Source: Rhodospirillales bacterium (GTDB lineage Bacteria > Pseudomonadota > Alphaproteobacteria > Micavibrionales > Micavibrionaceae). Taken from it: a DNA stretch of 64,000 bases. The stretch lies in the NCBI GenBank assembly GCA_020638155.1, contig JACKJB010000002.1, forward strand, positions 248,001-312,000, read 5' to 3'. The translations under genes and the position numbers were made by a program. Positions 26,926 to 36,045 of this stretch are shown here, piece by piece. Below the pieces are notes generated by a model that was not told where the DNA came from, searched no databases, and worked only from the letters and a program-made list of their open reading frames with translations. The stretch's first letter is position 1. Every line of letters starts with the position of its first letter.

Positions 26926-27816
26926 TCAGATCTGGTTCTTGAGCCAGCTGACCTGCCGTTTGGCGTAGTTGCGGGTTTCCTGTTTGGCAAGGTCGATGGC
27001 GTCTTCCAGCGTGCAGGCACCGTGCAGGTAATCCCGCAGCGGGTGGAAGCCCAGCGCATGGGTGATGGCGGCATCGGCGCGGACGGTGCCGTTTGTGATC
27101 TGCGCATCGAGGGTTTTGACTTCATCGAGAATGCCGTGATCCAGCATCATATCGAAGCGGGCGTTACAGCGATCATATAAGATTTCCCGCTCCGGGTTGA
27201 CGAAATGTTTTTCAAACTGCCAGTGCTCCGGCGGGCCTTCGGCAGGCAGGGATTGCCAGTAGGCAAGGCTTTTGCCGGTCGCAGTCAGCACTTCCCAGGC
27301 GCGGACGAGGCGCTGGGTGTCATTCGGGTTCAGGCGCGCCGCCATGTCCGGGTCGCGCTCTGCCAGGGCGGCATGAAAGGCCGGGTTGCCGTGTGCCGCC
27401 TGCAGGGCCATCGCGTCCGCCCTGACGTCCGGGGGCACGTCAGGGATCGGCGATAGGCCTTCTATCAGGGCCTTGAGGTAAAAGCCGGTGCCGCCGACGA
27501 TGATCGGGGTTTTATCATTGGCGAGGGCTTGTTCGATCTCTGCCGCCGCCAGTTCCCGCCACGATGCGGCGCTGCATTTTTCCTGCGGTGCCATGTGCGC
27601 ATACAGGCGGTGCGGTGCCTGCGCCTGTTCCTGCTGTGATGGCTGCGCGGTCAGGACATGCAGGGAGTCATAGATCTGCATGGAATCGGCATTAATGATG
27701 ATCCCGTCATGCCGGGCGGCAAGCTCAAGGGCCAGCGCGGTCTTACCGCTGGCGGTGGGGCCGTAGATGACGTGGATGGTGCATGGCGTATGGTGTATGG
27801 AATAATTAGACGCCAT
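26926..27816 (-). CDS. miaA: tRNA dimethylallyltransferase
   Basis: MiaA adds a dimethylallyl group to A37 of tRNAs that read codons starting with U. The 296-residue product has the P-loop GPTASGKTALA, the DSMQIYD motif, VGGTGFYLKALIEG, and the C-terminal RNYAKRQVSWLKN. The length is normal. The first 14 residues (SIHHTPCTIH) come from a short repeated CATAC/CCAT stretch, so the true start could be slightly different. It lies 13 bases after the degP stop on the same strand. Confidence 0.94.
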   Translation of the reverse strand: MASNYSIHHTPCTIHVIYGPTASGKTALALELAARHDGIIINADSMQIYDSLHVLTAQPSQQEQAQAPHRLYAHMAPQEKCSAASWRELAAAEIEQALANDKTPIIVGGTGFYLKALIEGLSPIPDVPPDVRADAMALQAAHGNPAFHAALAERDPDMAARLNPNDTQRLVRAWEVLTATGKSLAYWQSLPAEGPPEHWQFEKHFVNPEREILYDRCNARFDMMLDHGILDEVKTLDAQITNGTVRADAAITHALGFHPLRDYLHGACTLEDAIDLAKQETRNYAKRQVSWLKNQI

Positions 27817-27829
27817 GCACTTGCCGCCT

Positions 27830-29302
27830 TTATTTGTCCGCTAAACGCAGCGCCACAAACCGCACATCGTTATCGCGGTGAACCAGAAGCAGGACGGAAT
27901 TACGGCCTGCTTTTTTGGCTTTGCCGATGATTTCCGATGCGTCTTTCGGGGCGGTGACGGCCTGCTGGTTAATTTCGACGATGACATCCCCGGCGATCAG
28001 GCCTTTTTCGGCGGCTTCTGACATCGGTTCGATTGCGGTGATGACCAGGCCGTCAACATCATCGGCGATGTTAAATTCCTCGCGGTCGGCTTTGTTGATT
28101 TTATCAACGGTCATACCGACGGTTTCGATGGTGATTCCCCCGGCTTTGTTGCCGTCATCGTCTTCTTCTGTGGTTGCTTCTACGAGGCCTTCATCTTCGG
28201 CTTTTTCCAGTTCGCCGACGGTGACTTTGCTTTGATGGGCTTTGCCGTCGCGCCAGTAGCTCAGCTCGACTTCCTTGCCGATCGGGGTTTCGGCGACCAT
28301 GCGGGGCAAGTCGCGCATTTCATCGACTTTGCGCCCGGCGAATTCAAGGATAATGTCGCCTGCCTCCAGGCCTGCTTTTTCTGCCGGGCCTTCGGGGGTG
28401 ATGCTGGCGACCAGCGCGCCGCGCTCTTTATCCAGGCCGAGACTGTCGGCTATTTCTTCGGTAACGCTCTGGATGCGGACACCCAGCCAGCCGCGGCGGG
28501 TGCGGCCAAATTCGATGAGCTGGTCGATCACAGGTTTGGCAAGGTTGGACGGGATGGCGAAGCCGATCCCGACGCTGCCGCCGGACGGGGAGAAGATGGC
28601 GGTGTTGATGCCGATGACCTTGCCGTCAAGATCGAACATCGGGCCACCGGAGTTCCCCCGGTTGATCGAGGCGTCGGTCTGGATGAAATCATCATACGGA
28701 CCTGCGTTAATATCGCGCTGCTGCGCCGAGACAATCCCGGCGGTAACCGTGCCGCCAAGGCCGAACGGGTTGCCGATGGCAACGATCCAGTCGCCAACGC
28801 GCATTTTGTCGCTGTCCCCGAAGGTGGCGGCGGTCATTTTGTGCTTGGTATCGATTTTCAGGACGGCGAGATCGGTTTTCTCATCGCGGCCCACGACTTC
28901 GGCTTCGACGGTGGCGTCATCATGGAAGGTGACGCGGACTTCATCGGCGTCCTTAACCACGTGATTGTTGGTCACGACATAACCGTTCTGGGCATCAATG
29001 ATAAAGCCGGAGCCAAGGGATGCCGGCGGAATGGAGGGCATGCCGTGACCGCGGCGGCCCATGAATTCCTCGAAGAAATCTTCAAACGGGGATCCGGGCG
29101 GGAAATGCGGCATATCCGGAAAATCTTCGACTTCGACGGGTTTTTGGGTCGAGGAAATATTGACAACAGAGGGGAGCAGTCTTTCGGCAAGATCGGCAAA
29201 TCCGGCCGGCTGGCCTTCGGTTGCGTGCGCCCTTACCGTCATGGCGGGCAGGGTCAGGCCGAGCGTCAGAACAAAGATCAAAGTGGAAAATATCGTGCGC
29301 AT
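27830..29302 (-). CDS. degP: Periplasmic serine endoprotease DegP/HtrA-type
   Basis: A periplasmic quality-control protease. The 490-residue product has a signal peptide (about residues 1-27), the trypsin-like triad in VVTNNHVVKDADE (His), KTDLAVLKID (Asp) and INRGNSGGPMFD (Ser), and two PDZ domains (about 280-370 and 395-485). The linker between the PDZ domains is rich in Asp and Glu. The gene follows the DUF2065 and hflKC genes on the same strand, a combination common in alphaproteobacteria. Confidence 0.95.
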   Translation of the reverse strand: MRTIFSTLIFVLTLGLTLPAMTVRAHATEGQPAGFADLAERLLPSVVNISSTQKPVEVEDFPDMPHFPPGSPFEDFFEEFMGRRGHGMPSIPPASLGSGFIIDAQNGYVVTNNHVVKDADEVRVTFHDDATVEAEVVGRDEKTDLAVLKIDTKHKMTAATFGDSDKMRVGDWIVAIGNPFGLGGTVTAGIVSAQQRDINAGPYDDFIQTDASINRGNSGGPMFDLDGKVIGINTAIFSPSGGSVGIGFAIPSNLAKPVIDQLIEFGRTRRGWLGVRIQSVTEEIADSLGLDKERGALVASITPEGPAEKAGLEAGDIILEFAGRKVDEMRDLPRMVAETPIGKEVELSYWRDGKAHQSKVTVGELEKAEDEGLVEATTEEDDDGNKAGGITIETVGMTVDKINKADREEFNIADDVDGLVITAIEPMSEAAEKGLIAGDVIVEINQQAVTAPKDASEIIGKAKKAGRNSVLLLVHRDNDVRFVALRLADK

Positions 29303-29377
29303 GGTAACAATCCTCTGTTTTTCCAGGAGCGTTTAGCATCGTCTAGAGTCGTAAAGTAGGACGATCGGGGGCGGCGG

Positions 29378-29587
29378 TCAACCGCCTGAAAAAGATTGTA
29401 AAAGCCAGACCATGCAAAAGCCAAGTGCGGCCATTACCAGTCCTGTCGCCCTGAGCTTTTCCGGCGGCAGGCTGAGCGCGAGGGCGAACATGCGGCGGAT
29501 GCCATCCGGGAACAGGGCGTAAAGCAGTCCTTCAATGACGAAAATCAGCGCAAAAGCGGTGGTGATATAGAGCGCAAAATCGGACAT
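29378..29587 (-). CDS. DUF2065-family small membrane protein
   Basis: A 69-residue protein with two membrane segments (about residues 5-25 and 45-65) and the typical middle FPDGIRRMFALALSLPPEKLRATGL (conserved residues P-x-G-x-R and L-x-G). It fits the DUF2065 family, whose members are often encoded beside hflC and degP. The role is unknown. It begins 11 bases after the hflC stop. Confidence 0.8.
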   Translation of the reverse strand: MSDFALYITTAFALIFVIEGLLYALFPDGIRRMFALALSLPPEKLRATGLVMAALGFCMVWLLQSFSGG

Positions 29588-29598
29588 GCGCTCTATAC

Positions 29599-30543
29599 TT
29601 ACTCGCCCTGGAAGTATTTAAAGAACGCGCTGTCCGGGGACAGAATCAGGCGTGTGTCCGGGTTTGCCAGCGTGTTGCGGTAGGCTTCCATCGAGCGGAC
29701 GAAGTTGTAAAACTCTTTGTCCTTATTAAACGCTTCGGCGTAGGTCTTGATGGCGATTTCATCGCCGTCCCCGCGCAGGATCTGCGAGTCGCGCTGGGCT
29801 TCGGCCATAATCACGGTGCGTTCTTTTTCTGCCGTCGAGCGGATTTCAAGGGCGCGTTCTTCGCCTTTGGCGCGGGTTTCCGTTGCACGTTCCTTAAGTT
29901 CGGAGATCATGCGGCGGACGGTAGACTGGCGCAGCTCGGGGGTCAGGTCGGCGCGGACGATCCGCGTGTCGATGATTTCAATCCCGAGCTTGTCTTCCTT
30001 GGTCTTCTGGTTCACGCGGTCGCGAATCTCGGTCATGATTTTTGCGCGGTCTTCTGACAGCAGCTGGCGCAGGGTCGTGCGGCCAAGGATGCTCCGCGTT
30101 ACGTCGTTCATGATGTTTTCAATCCGCTGGTTTGCCGCATAGACGGTGCGCAGGGTTTTCATGAACATCAGCGGGTCGGTGATGCGGTAACGGGTGAAGG
30201 TATCAACGATAATCGGCTCACCGCTGACGGTATCGCGGCTGCCGGCTTTCGGTTCGTCAACGACAACGCCGTCCTGCCCGGTGACCAGCGGGCTATCGAC
30301 GCTGCTGGAGATAACCATTTGTTCGGGCGGCGGATCGACGGACAGGATACGGCTGTCGAAACGGCGCACTTCCTGGACGACCGGAATTTTAAAGTGAAGG
30401 CCCGGACCGTTGATTTCCCCGACCGGCTGGCCGAGTTGCAGGACGATCGCCTGTTCGCGCTCATCGACGGTAAATACCGACTGGCTCAGCCCGATCAGGC
30501 CAAGGGCGACAATAATCAGGATAATGCTGAATTTAAAGTTCAT
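29599..30543 (-). CDS. hflC: HflC, regulator of the FtsH protease
   Basis: HflC forms with HflK a large membrane-anchored SPFH ring that surrounds and modulates FtsH. The 314-residue product has an N-terminal membrane anchor (about residues 5-23) and the band-7 domain with VDEREQAIVLQLGQPV. It also has the conserved DTRIVRADLTPELRQSTVRRM segment and a long helical region, RAEGEE-like, near the end. It follows hflK after a 12-base gap. Confidence 0.94.
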   Translation of the reverse strand: MNFKFSIILIIVALGLIGLSQSVFTVDEREQAIVLQLGQPVGEINGPGLHFKIPVVQEVRRFDSRILSVDPPPEQMVISSSVDSPLVTGQDGVVVDEPKAGSRDTVSGEPIIVDTFTRYRITDPLMFMKTLRTVYAANQRIENIMNDVTRSILGRTTLRQLLSEDRAKIMTEIRDRVNQKTKEDKLGIEIIDTRIVRADLTPELRQSTVRRMISELKERATETRAKGEERALEIRSTAEKERTVIMAEAQRDSQILRGDGDEIAIKTYAEAFNKDKEFYNFVRSMEAYRNTLANPDTRLILSPDSAFFKYFQGE

Positions 30544-30555
30544 CGGTCGTTGTCC

Positions 30556-31728
30556 TTATTGCTGAAAATTGGCTGCGGGCTGCGGGATCGTGGTGCTTTT
30601 GCCTGTGTTCCCGGCGGCCGGTTTTAACTCGTTAAGCGGAAGATAGGGCACGACGCCGCCATTCTGGCCGCTGCCGTCGAGGATGATTTTCTGGGCGTTT
30701 TGCAGCACATCTTCCATCGTTTCCAGGTACATCCGCTTTTTGGTGACGTCTTCACCGGTTTTGTAGGCTTCGTAGATCGCGTTGAAACGGTCGGCGTCCC
30801 CTTTTGCCTTGGCGGCAACGGATTGCTTATAGGCTTGCGCCTGCTGTTTGAGTTTGATCGCTTCCCCGCGGGCTTTGGGCAGGATGTCTTCGCGGTAAGC
30901 CTGGGCGCGGTTCTGGGCGTCGATCGCGTCCTGTTTGGCCGACTGCACATCCTGGAAGGCATCCTGGACATCCGGGTGGACTTCGGCTTCCTGGATCAGG
31001 ACTTGCGAGATATTGACGCCGGAATGATAGTCATCAAGGTTTTTGGCCATGATCTCCTTGGCGCGGTTGGCGACTTCGGCCCGTTCCTGCGTGATGATCG
31101 GGAACATGCGGGTCTGGCCGACCACTTCACGGATCGCGCTTTCGGCGACTTTTTTAATGGTGTTTTCCTGATCGTGGATCTGGAACAGGAATTCTTCGGC
31201 GGACTTGATATTCCACAGCACAACCATGTCGAGATCGACGATGTTCGCATCAGAGGTCAACATCAGGCTTTCTTCGGGGATGTCGCGTTTGCCCGCGCCG
31301 CCCCGGCCCATCATTTCCGAAAAGCCGATTTCCATGCGGCGCAGTTCGGAAACGTTAACTTTTTGTACCGTTTCAATCGGCCAGGGCAGGTGATAGCCCA
31401 TACCTTCTTCGGCTTTGGTGTTGGTCCATGCGCCAAAGCGTTGCTCGACGGCATGTTCGCCGGGCACGACGATATAGATGCCGCTGGCCAGCCATAAGGC
31501 GATCACAGCCAGCAGGGCGAGGCCAAAGGCTTTGCCGGGGTTCATATTGCCGGGCATGACCTGGCGCAAATTATCCTGCGCCTTGCGCAGCATGTCTTCA
31601 AGATCGGGAGGCACTTCTCCGTGCGGGCCGCCGCCCCACGGGCCGTTAGGACCACCACCGCCGTTACCGCGCGGACGGCTGCCCCAAGGGTTTTTCTTTT
31701 TGTCGTTGTCCTGATCCTGCCAGCCCAT
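30556..31728 (-). CDS. hflK: HflK, regulator of the FtsH protease
   Basis: Partner of HflC in the SPFH complex around FtsH. The 390-residue product has a Gly/Pro-rich cytoplasmic N-terminus (about residues 1-60), a membrane helix (about 68-88, LALLAVIALWLASGIYIV) and a band-7 domain starting VVPGEHAVEQRFGAW. A helical C-terminus rich in Ala/Lys/Glu follows. The order hflK-hflC-DUF2065-degP on one strand suggests one envelope-stress operon. Confidence 0.94.
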   Translation of the reverse strand: MGWQDQDNDKKKNPWGSRPRGNGGGGPNGPWGGGPHGEVPPDLEDMLRKAQDNLRQVMPGNMNPGKAFGLALLAVIALWLASGIYIVVPGEHAVEQRFGAWTNTKAEEGMGYHLPWPIETVQKVNVSELRRMEIGFSEMMGRGGAGKRDIPEESLMLTSDANIVDLDMVVLWNIKSAEEFLFQIHDQENTIKKVAESAIREVVGQTRMFPIITQERAEVANRAKEIMAKNLDDYHSGVNISQVLIQEAEVHPDVQDAFQDVQSAKQDAIDAQNRAQAYREDILPKARGEAIKLKQQAQAYKQSVAAKAKGDADRFNAIYEAYKTGEDVTKKRMYLETMEDVLQNAQKIILDGSGQNGGVVPYLPLNELKPAAGNTGKSTTIPQPAANFQQ

Positions 31729-31819
31729 CTTTTGAAAATCCTTGCACTATCTTGAAAACTAAAGGTAACTAACAATATCGTTTTTAGAGCAGAAGGCAAG
31801 GGAAAGCGGACCAAAACCG

Positions 31820-32860
31820 ATGAGCGGACTTAACGAAGACATAATCAAAGCGGCGCTGGATAAAGTTAATCCGGGTTGCGCGGTTTCCGGTATTCGTATT
31901 GCCGATGGTGCCGTCACTTTTATTATTGAGGTCGATCCCAAGGCCGGGCCGGAGATGGAGCAAGCGCGCCAGCAGGCAGAGGCGGCTGTGCGGGATTTGC
32001 CCGGCGTTGAAAAAGTGACGGCGATCATGACAGCGCGGCGTGAGGGTGGCAGTCCGAAAAAAACGGCGCAGCTTGAAAATCTGGCACCGGGGATCAGGCA
32101 TATTATTGCGGTCGCCTCCGGCAAGGGCGGGGTCGGCAAATCGACGGTGGCGACCAATCTTGCGGTCGCGCTGGCGGCGCAGGGGCATAAGGTCGGGTTG
32201 ATGGATGCCGATATTTACGGCCCATCCGCGCCGATGATGCTGGGGGTTCATGGCAAGCCGGAATTGCGCAATGAAAAACTGGTGCCGCACGAAGCTTACG
32301 GGCTGAAAATTATGTCGATGGGGTTTTTAGTGGAAGAAGACGCGCCGATGATCTGGCGCGGGCCGATGATCCAGAGCGCGCTGCGCCAGTTTCTGGCCGA
32401 TGTGGATTGGGGCGATACGGAGATTTTGATCGTCGATATGCCGCCGGGCACGGGTGATGCGCAATTGACGATGGCGCAAAAAGTGCCGCTGGCCGGGGCG
32501 GTGATCGTGTCCACGCCGCAGGATATTGCGCTTTTGGATGCGCGTAAGGGGCTGAATATGTTCCGGCAGGTCGGTGTGCCGGTGCTGGGCATCATTGAGA
32601 ATATGAGCGTTTATGTCTGCCCGGAATGCGGCCACGAAGAGCATATTTTCGGTCATGAAGGCGCTGAAAAAGAAGCAGCGCGGCTCGGGCTTGATTTTCT
32701 TGGCGCGATCCCGCTGCACCGGGAAATCCGCGAAACATCGGATGCGGGCAAGCCTGTGACGGTAAGCCACCCCGATAGTCCGTATGCGCGGACATTTATG
32801 GAGACCGCACAGCGAATTGCGCGGGTTTTAAACGAGCAGCCTAAGCGTTTGCAGGCTTAA
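31820..32860 (+). CDS. Mrp/ApbC-type iron-sulfur cluster carrier ATPase
   Basis: A 346-residue P-loop ATPase of the Mrp/NBP35 family that carries and delivers Fe-S clusters. It has an N-terminal DUF59/MIP18-like domain (residues 1-80, DIIKAALDKVNPG) and a deviant Walker A ASGKGGVGKSTVATN at about residue 100. The later segments DMPPGTGDAQL and the CxxC pair VCPECGHEEHIFG can bind the cluster. It is divergent from hflK. Its 3' end overlaps the end of the convergent gene by 20 bases. Confidence 0.93.
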   Translation: MSGLNEDIIKAALDKVNPGCAVSGIRIADGAVTFIIEVDPKAGPEMEQARQQAEAAVRDLPGVEKVTAIMTARREGGSPKKTAQLENLAPGIRHIIAVASGKGGVGKSTVATNLAVALAAQGHKVGLMDADIYGPSAPMMLGVHGKPELRNEKLVPHEAYGLKIMSMGFLVEEDAPMIWRGPMIQSALRQFLADVDWGDTEILIVDMPPGTGDAQLTMAQKVPLAGAVIVSTPQDIALLDARKGLNMFRQVGVPVLGIIENMSVYVCPECGHEEHIFGHEGAEKEAARLGLDFLGAIPLHREIRETSDAGKPVTVSHPDSPYARTFMETAQRIARVLNEQPKRLQA

Positions 32861-33329
32861 AGAAGCTGCCCAGGGTCGGGTAACCTTTTTGTACGAAATC
32901 GCTGTGATTTTCTTGGGTTTTATCTTTGTTGGGAACTAGTTTCAAAGCCGTAGCTGAGTCATTGAAATATGCTTTGACGAGTTTTGCTATCGCTTCTGCA
33001 CCTTTTAGGCATGATTCCGATTGGATATATTTATCTGTATCCAGTGTGAGCATTTCATCGACACCGGAAAACACTTTTGATAGTAGGTTGGGAACTTCGA
33101 TCGGCTTTCCTTGTGTAACCATGTCATGAATATCACCGATGTTGCCGGGGAGGAGCAGTAGATCATTTGTATTTTGCCCGTCTTCATCAAGGCGATCAAT
33201 TATAAGCCCCATTTTTTCTTCTGCATCATCTTGTCCAAGAGTATCAAACTCCCGTTCAAGTTCGCGCTCAGCCGCATCGGCAAAAGCTACGGCAAGCAAG
33301 AATAGTTCTTTATCGCGTTGTGTGGGCAT
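32841..33329 (-). CDS. Hypothetical 162-residue protein
   Basis: A soluble, mostly helical, acidic protein with no signal peptide. Its N-terminus (RDKELFLLAVAFADAAERELEREF) looks like a helix hairpin. I do not recognise the family. The codon pattern looks normal for the window but slightly AT-richer. It converges with the Mrp gene and overlaps its 3' end by 20 bases. Confidence 0.6.
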   Translation of the reverse strand: MPTQRDKELFLLAVAFADAAERELEREFDTLGQDDAEEKMGLIIDRLDEDGQNTNDLLLLPGNIGDIHDMVTQGKPIEVPNLLSKVFSGVDEMLTLDTDKYIQSESCLKGAEAIAKLVKAYFNDSATALKLVPNKDKTQENHSDFVQKGYPTLGSFFKPANA

Positions 33330-33410
33330 AGAAACAGCTTTCTTTATACATAACTTCAGATTTTATAGCTGTTTGTATAATGAATGTGTTTAGCTTGTCA
33401 AATGGCGTAG

Positions 33411-33929
33411 CTACGTTGTTTTTCTTTCCAGTGTAAGGAAAGAAAAAGCCGGGCTGTCGTTAAAGTGCTCAGCCTCTGTTTCCTGCCAGTCTTCTTTGTT
33501 GATTGCCGGGAAAAAGGCGTCGCCTTCGACGCTCTGGTGAACTTCGGTCAGGTACAGGCGGTTCGTTAAAGGCAGGGCAAGGTTATATAGCTGGGCGCCG
33601 CCGCCGATGAAGATTTCATCAAGTTCTTCTTTTGCCGCGATATCTTTGGCGGTTTGTATGGCGCTTTCAATATCCGGGCAGACTGTTGCGCCCTCGGCGG
33701 TGAAGCCGATGCGGCTGACGACGATATTGGCGCGGCCGGGCAGGGGCTTGCCGAGGCGGGCGACGATAGATTCAAATGTCTTGCGGCCCATGATGATCGG
33801 CTTGCCCATGGTAATGGTTTTAAAGCGCTTTAAATCTTCGGGGATATGCCACGGCAAATCGTTGTCTTTGCCGATACATCTGTTTTCTGCCATGGCGACG
33901 ATGGCGCTGACGGTCACTGGAGTGTTCAT
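33411..33929 (-). CDS. folA: Dihydrofolate reductase
   Basis: FolA reduces dihydrofolate to tetrahydrofolate with NADPH. I start at ATG 33929, giving 172 residues. The start SAIVAMAENRCIGKDNDLPW, the MGRKTFESI motif, PLPGRANIVVSR and IFIGGGAQLY are all conserved. The longer frame upstream reads through the end of the HD-domain gene in another frame and is not real. Together with thyA downstream on the same strand it regenerates tetrahydrofolate used by thymidylate synthase. Confidence 0.94.
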   Translation of the reverse strand: MNTPVTVSAIVAMAENRCIGKDNDLPWHIPEDLKRFKTITMGKPIIMGRKTFESIVARLGKPLPGRANIVVSRIGFTAEGATVCPDIESAIQTAKDIAAKEELDEIFIGGGAQLYNLALPLTNRLYLTEVHQSVEGDAFFPAINKEDWQETEAEHFNDSPAFSFLTLERKTT

Positions 33930-33972
33930 GCGTTTATATGTAACAGGGGCAGGGGCCGGAATAAAGAGTGTT

Positions 33973-34548
33973 TTATTGGTTCTTCGGATGGACCGGCAGG
34001 ATTTGCGGCGGGCCGTGCAGGCGGGTGCGCAGGCCGGCGGTATATTGATGAAGCGTGTCGCCCAGATCGGTGTTCCATTGCGGCTTATTGTTCCAGAAAT
34101 CATCAAACTTAAAGCCCAGATAAGGGTGGTCCCGCTCGTAATCAAGGCAGCGGAAATAGACTTGCGCTTTTTCGATGTCATGGCCGATCAGGGCTTCCGG
34201 GTTGTTCTTGTTCTCGAAATCGCGCCACAGGGCAAGCTGCTGCGGGTATGCTTCGAAAATAAGCCGGGCGGCGATTTCTTCGAGCCGGTATTTTTCCGGC
34301 TTGGAAATGTTGTCATGAATTGTGAAATCGCCGGTAATCGCTTCGGCGATATCGTGGATTTCAAGCATGGCCAGTACGAGGCCCAAATCATAGTGTTCCG
34401 GCACCCATTCGCGGGCGTAATCGGGGCGGTCTTGCGGCGCGACGGCCAGAAGCGCTTCGAACGCAGGCAGGATATGCGGAAAACGGTCATTGATTTCCAG
34501 GATAAACGCATAATCATCTGCGGTTGTTTTAAAAGCTTCGCGGAGCAT
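33973..34548 (-). CDS. HD-domain protein (nucleotidase/phosphohydrolase-like)
   Basis: A 191-residue HD-superfamily protein. The metal motif is in LEIHDIAEAITGD (about residue 64), with other possible ligands in the helices before and after it. HD proteins of this size include YfbR-like 5'-nucleotidases and related phosphohydrolases. Position between folA and thyA makes a nucleotide substrate attractive, but this is context-based. The stop is 43 bases before the folA start. Confidence 0.78.
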   Translation of the reverse strand: MLREAFKTTADDYAFILEINDRFPHILPAFEALLAVAPQDRPDYAREWVPEHYDLGLVLAMLEIHDIAEAITGDFTIHDNISKPEKYRLEEIAARLIFEAYPQQLALWRDFENKNNPEALIGHDIEKAQVYFRCLDYERDHPYLGFKFDDFWNNKPQWNTDLGDTLHQYTAGLRTRLHGPPQILPVHPKNQ

Positions 34549-34580
34549 GGCGCGGAGCTTACTGTTATTTTTGGGTTATG

Positions 34581-35030
34581 TCAAAATTTTAGGATCAGGA
34601 CGACCCCGGCAATCATCAGGATAGCGCCCAGAAATCGGAGCGTTGTGACCGGCCGGTCAATGCCCGGCAGGACGTTAAAGTGATCCAGCAGCAGCGAGGC
34701 GATCATCTGCCCGGCGATCAGTAGCGCCATAGTCAGCGCGACGCCGATCTTTGGGACGCAGAGCAGCGCCGTTGTCACAAGCGATGCGCCCAGCACCCCG
34801 CCAAGCCAGCCCCACCAAGGGACGGCGGCAATGGCGGCTGGAACCGGAACCGGGATGCGCAGGATCGCAAGCGCGGTGAGAGCAACGATCAGCCCGACAC
34901 TGAAATTGACGGCTGTGCCCCATAAAGGGTGGCCTAAAATCTCGCTGGTGCGGGCGTTGATAACCGGCTGCAGCGGCAGGAAAATGCCGATTATCAGCGG
35001 CAGGACCAGGAAAAGCATGGTAGACGGCAT
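34581..35030 (-). CDS. Small DMT-family (YdcZ/DUF606-like) membrane transporter
   Basis: A 149-residue protein with five hydrophobic helices (segments starting LFLVLPLIIGIF, WGTAVNFSVGLIVAL, GGVLGASLVTTALL, GVALTMALLIAGQM and LGAILMIAGVVLIL). This layout fits the short YdcZ-like DMT family. The N-terminal Q-P-V-I-N-A motif is typical. The substrate is unknown. It sits in the thyA-folA cluster, 22 bases after the thyA stop on the same strand. Confidence 0.8.
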   Translation of the reverse strand: MPSTMLFLVLPLIIGIFLPLQPVINARTSEILGHPLWGTAVNFSVGLIVALTALAILRIPVPVPAAIAAVPWWGWLGGVLGASLVTTALLCVPKIGVALTMALLIAGQMIASLLLDHFNVLPGIDRPVTTLRFLGAILMIAGVVLILKF

Positions 35031-35052
35031 TATCCTGCTCCTTTAAGCGGGG

Positions 35053-35904
35053 TTAAACGGCAACGGCGGCTTTGATATGCGGGTGCGCTTCGTAGCCGAT
35101 TAATTCAAAATCTTCGAACTTGAAGCCGAAAATGTCGGTGACATGCGGGTTTAAGTGCATTTCCGGCAACGGTTTCGGGGCGCGGCGGAGCTGTTCTTCG
35201 GCCTGTTCGAAATGGTTGCTGTAGATATGGGCATCGCCGAATGTATGGATGAACTCGCCCGGCTGCAGGCTGCAGACCTGTGCCATCATCAGGGTCAGCA
35301 GCGAATAAGAGGCGATATTAAATGGCACGCCAAGGAAGATATCGGCACTGCGCTGGTAAAGCTGGCAGGATAATTTGCCGTCGGCGACGTAGAACTGGAA
35401 CAGGCAGTGGCAGGGCGGCAGGGCCATTTTGCCGATATCCGCGACATTCCATGCCGACACGATCAGGCGGCGGCAGTCCGGATTGGTTTTGATCCGTTGC
35501 ACGAGGTTTGAAATCTGGTCGATATGGTGGACATTTTGCGGTTCGCTTTGCGAACCGTTTTGCCCACGCAGCTCTGCTGCTTCGGGCGTGGCAGGTGTCG
35601 GCCAGCTGCGCCACTGGTGACCGTAAACCGGGCCGAGATCACCGTTTTCATCGGCCCATTCATCCCATATGCGAACACCGTTATCTTTGAGGTATTTAAT
35701 GTTCGTGTCGCCCTGCAGGAACCACAGCAGTTCGTGGATGATCGAGCGCAAATGCAGTTTTTTTGTGGTAACGAGCGGGAAACCTTCTGATAAATCAAAG
35801 CGCATCTGGTGCCCGAAGACGCTTTTGGTCCCGGTGCCGGTGCGGTCTTCTTTGAATGTGCCGTTGTCCAGCACATGGCGCATCAGGTCAAGATATTGCT
35901 GCAT
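35053..35904 (-). CDS. thyA: Thymidylate synthase
   Basis: ThyA methylates dUMP to dTMP with methylenetetrahydrofolate. I use ATG 35904 (an AGGAACC ribosome site lies upstream), giving 283 residues. Conserved parts are DRTGTGTKSVFGHQMRFDL, the catalytic cysteine in ALPPCHCLFQFYV, QRSADIFLGVPFNIASY and the final HPHIKAAVAV. Compared with the 264-residue E. coli enzyme it has a short insertion (about residues 99-121, Pro/Glu/Gln-rich) after YGHQWRSW, as in many longer ThyA proteins. Confidence 0.95.
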   Translation of the reverse strand: MQQYLDLMRHVLDNGTFKEDRTGTGTKSVFGHQMRFDLSEGFPLVTTKKLHLRSIIHELLWFLQGDTNIKYLKDNGVRIWDEWADENGDLGPVYGHQWRSWPTPATPEAAELRGQNGSQSEPQNVHHIDQISNLVQRIKTNPDCRRLIVSAWNVADIGKMALPPCHCLFQFYVADGKLSCQLYQRSADIFLGVPFNIASYSLLTLMMAQVCSLQPGEFIHTFGDAHIYSNHFEQAEEQLRRAPKPLPEMHLNPHVTDIFGFKFEDFELIGYEAHPHIKAAVAV

Positions 35905-36045
35905 TTTTCGTGGTTCCTGTCTTTTTATGATGATCTGTTTATACAATCATAAACCGATTCTGGAAGGAGAATTAAAGTCTAACTTGCGCGGGGTGGGGAT
36001 AAGTGGGTATGGTGCGGCAAATAACATAAATATGGGATGGGTTTC

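Noticed and set aside
28232..29359. 375-residue ORF on the plus strand opposite degP
   Set aside because: It is antisense to a clear protease gene and contains no motif; high GC at third positions makes such shadows common here.
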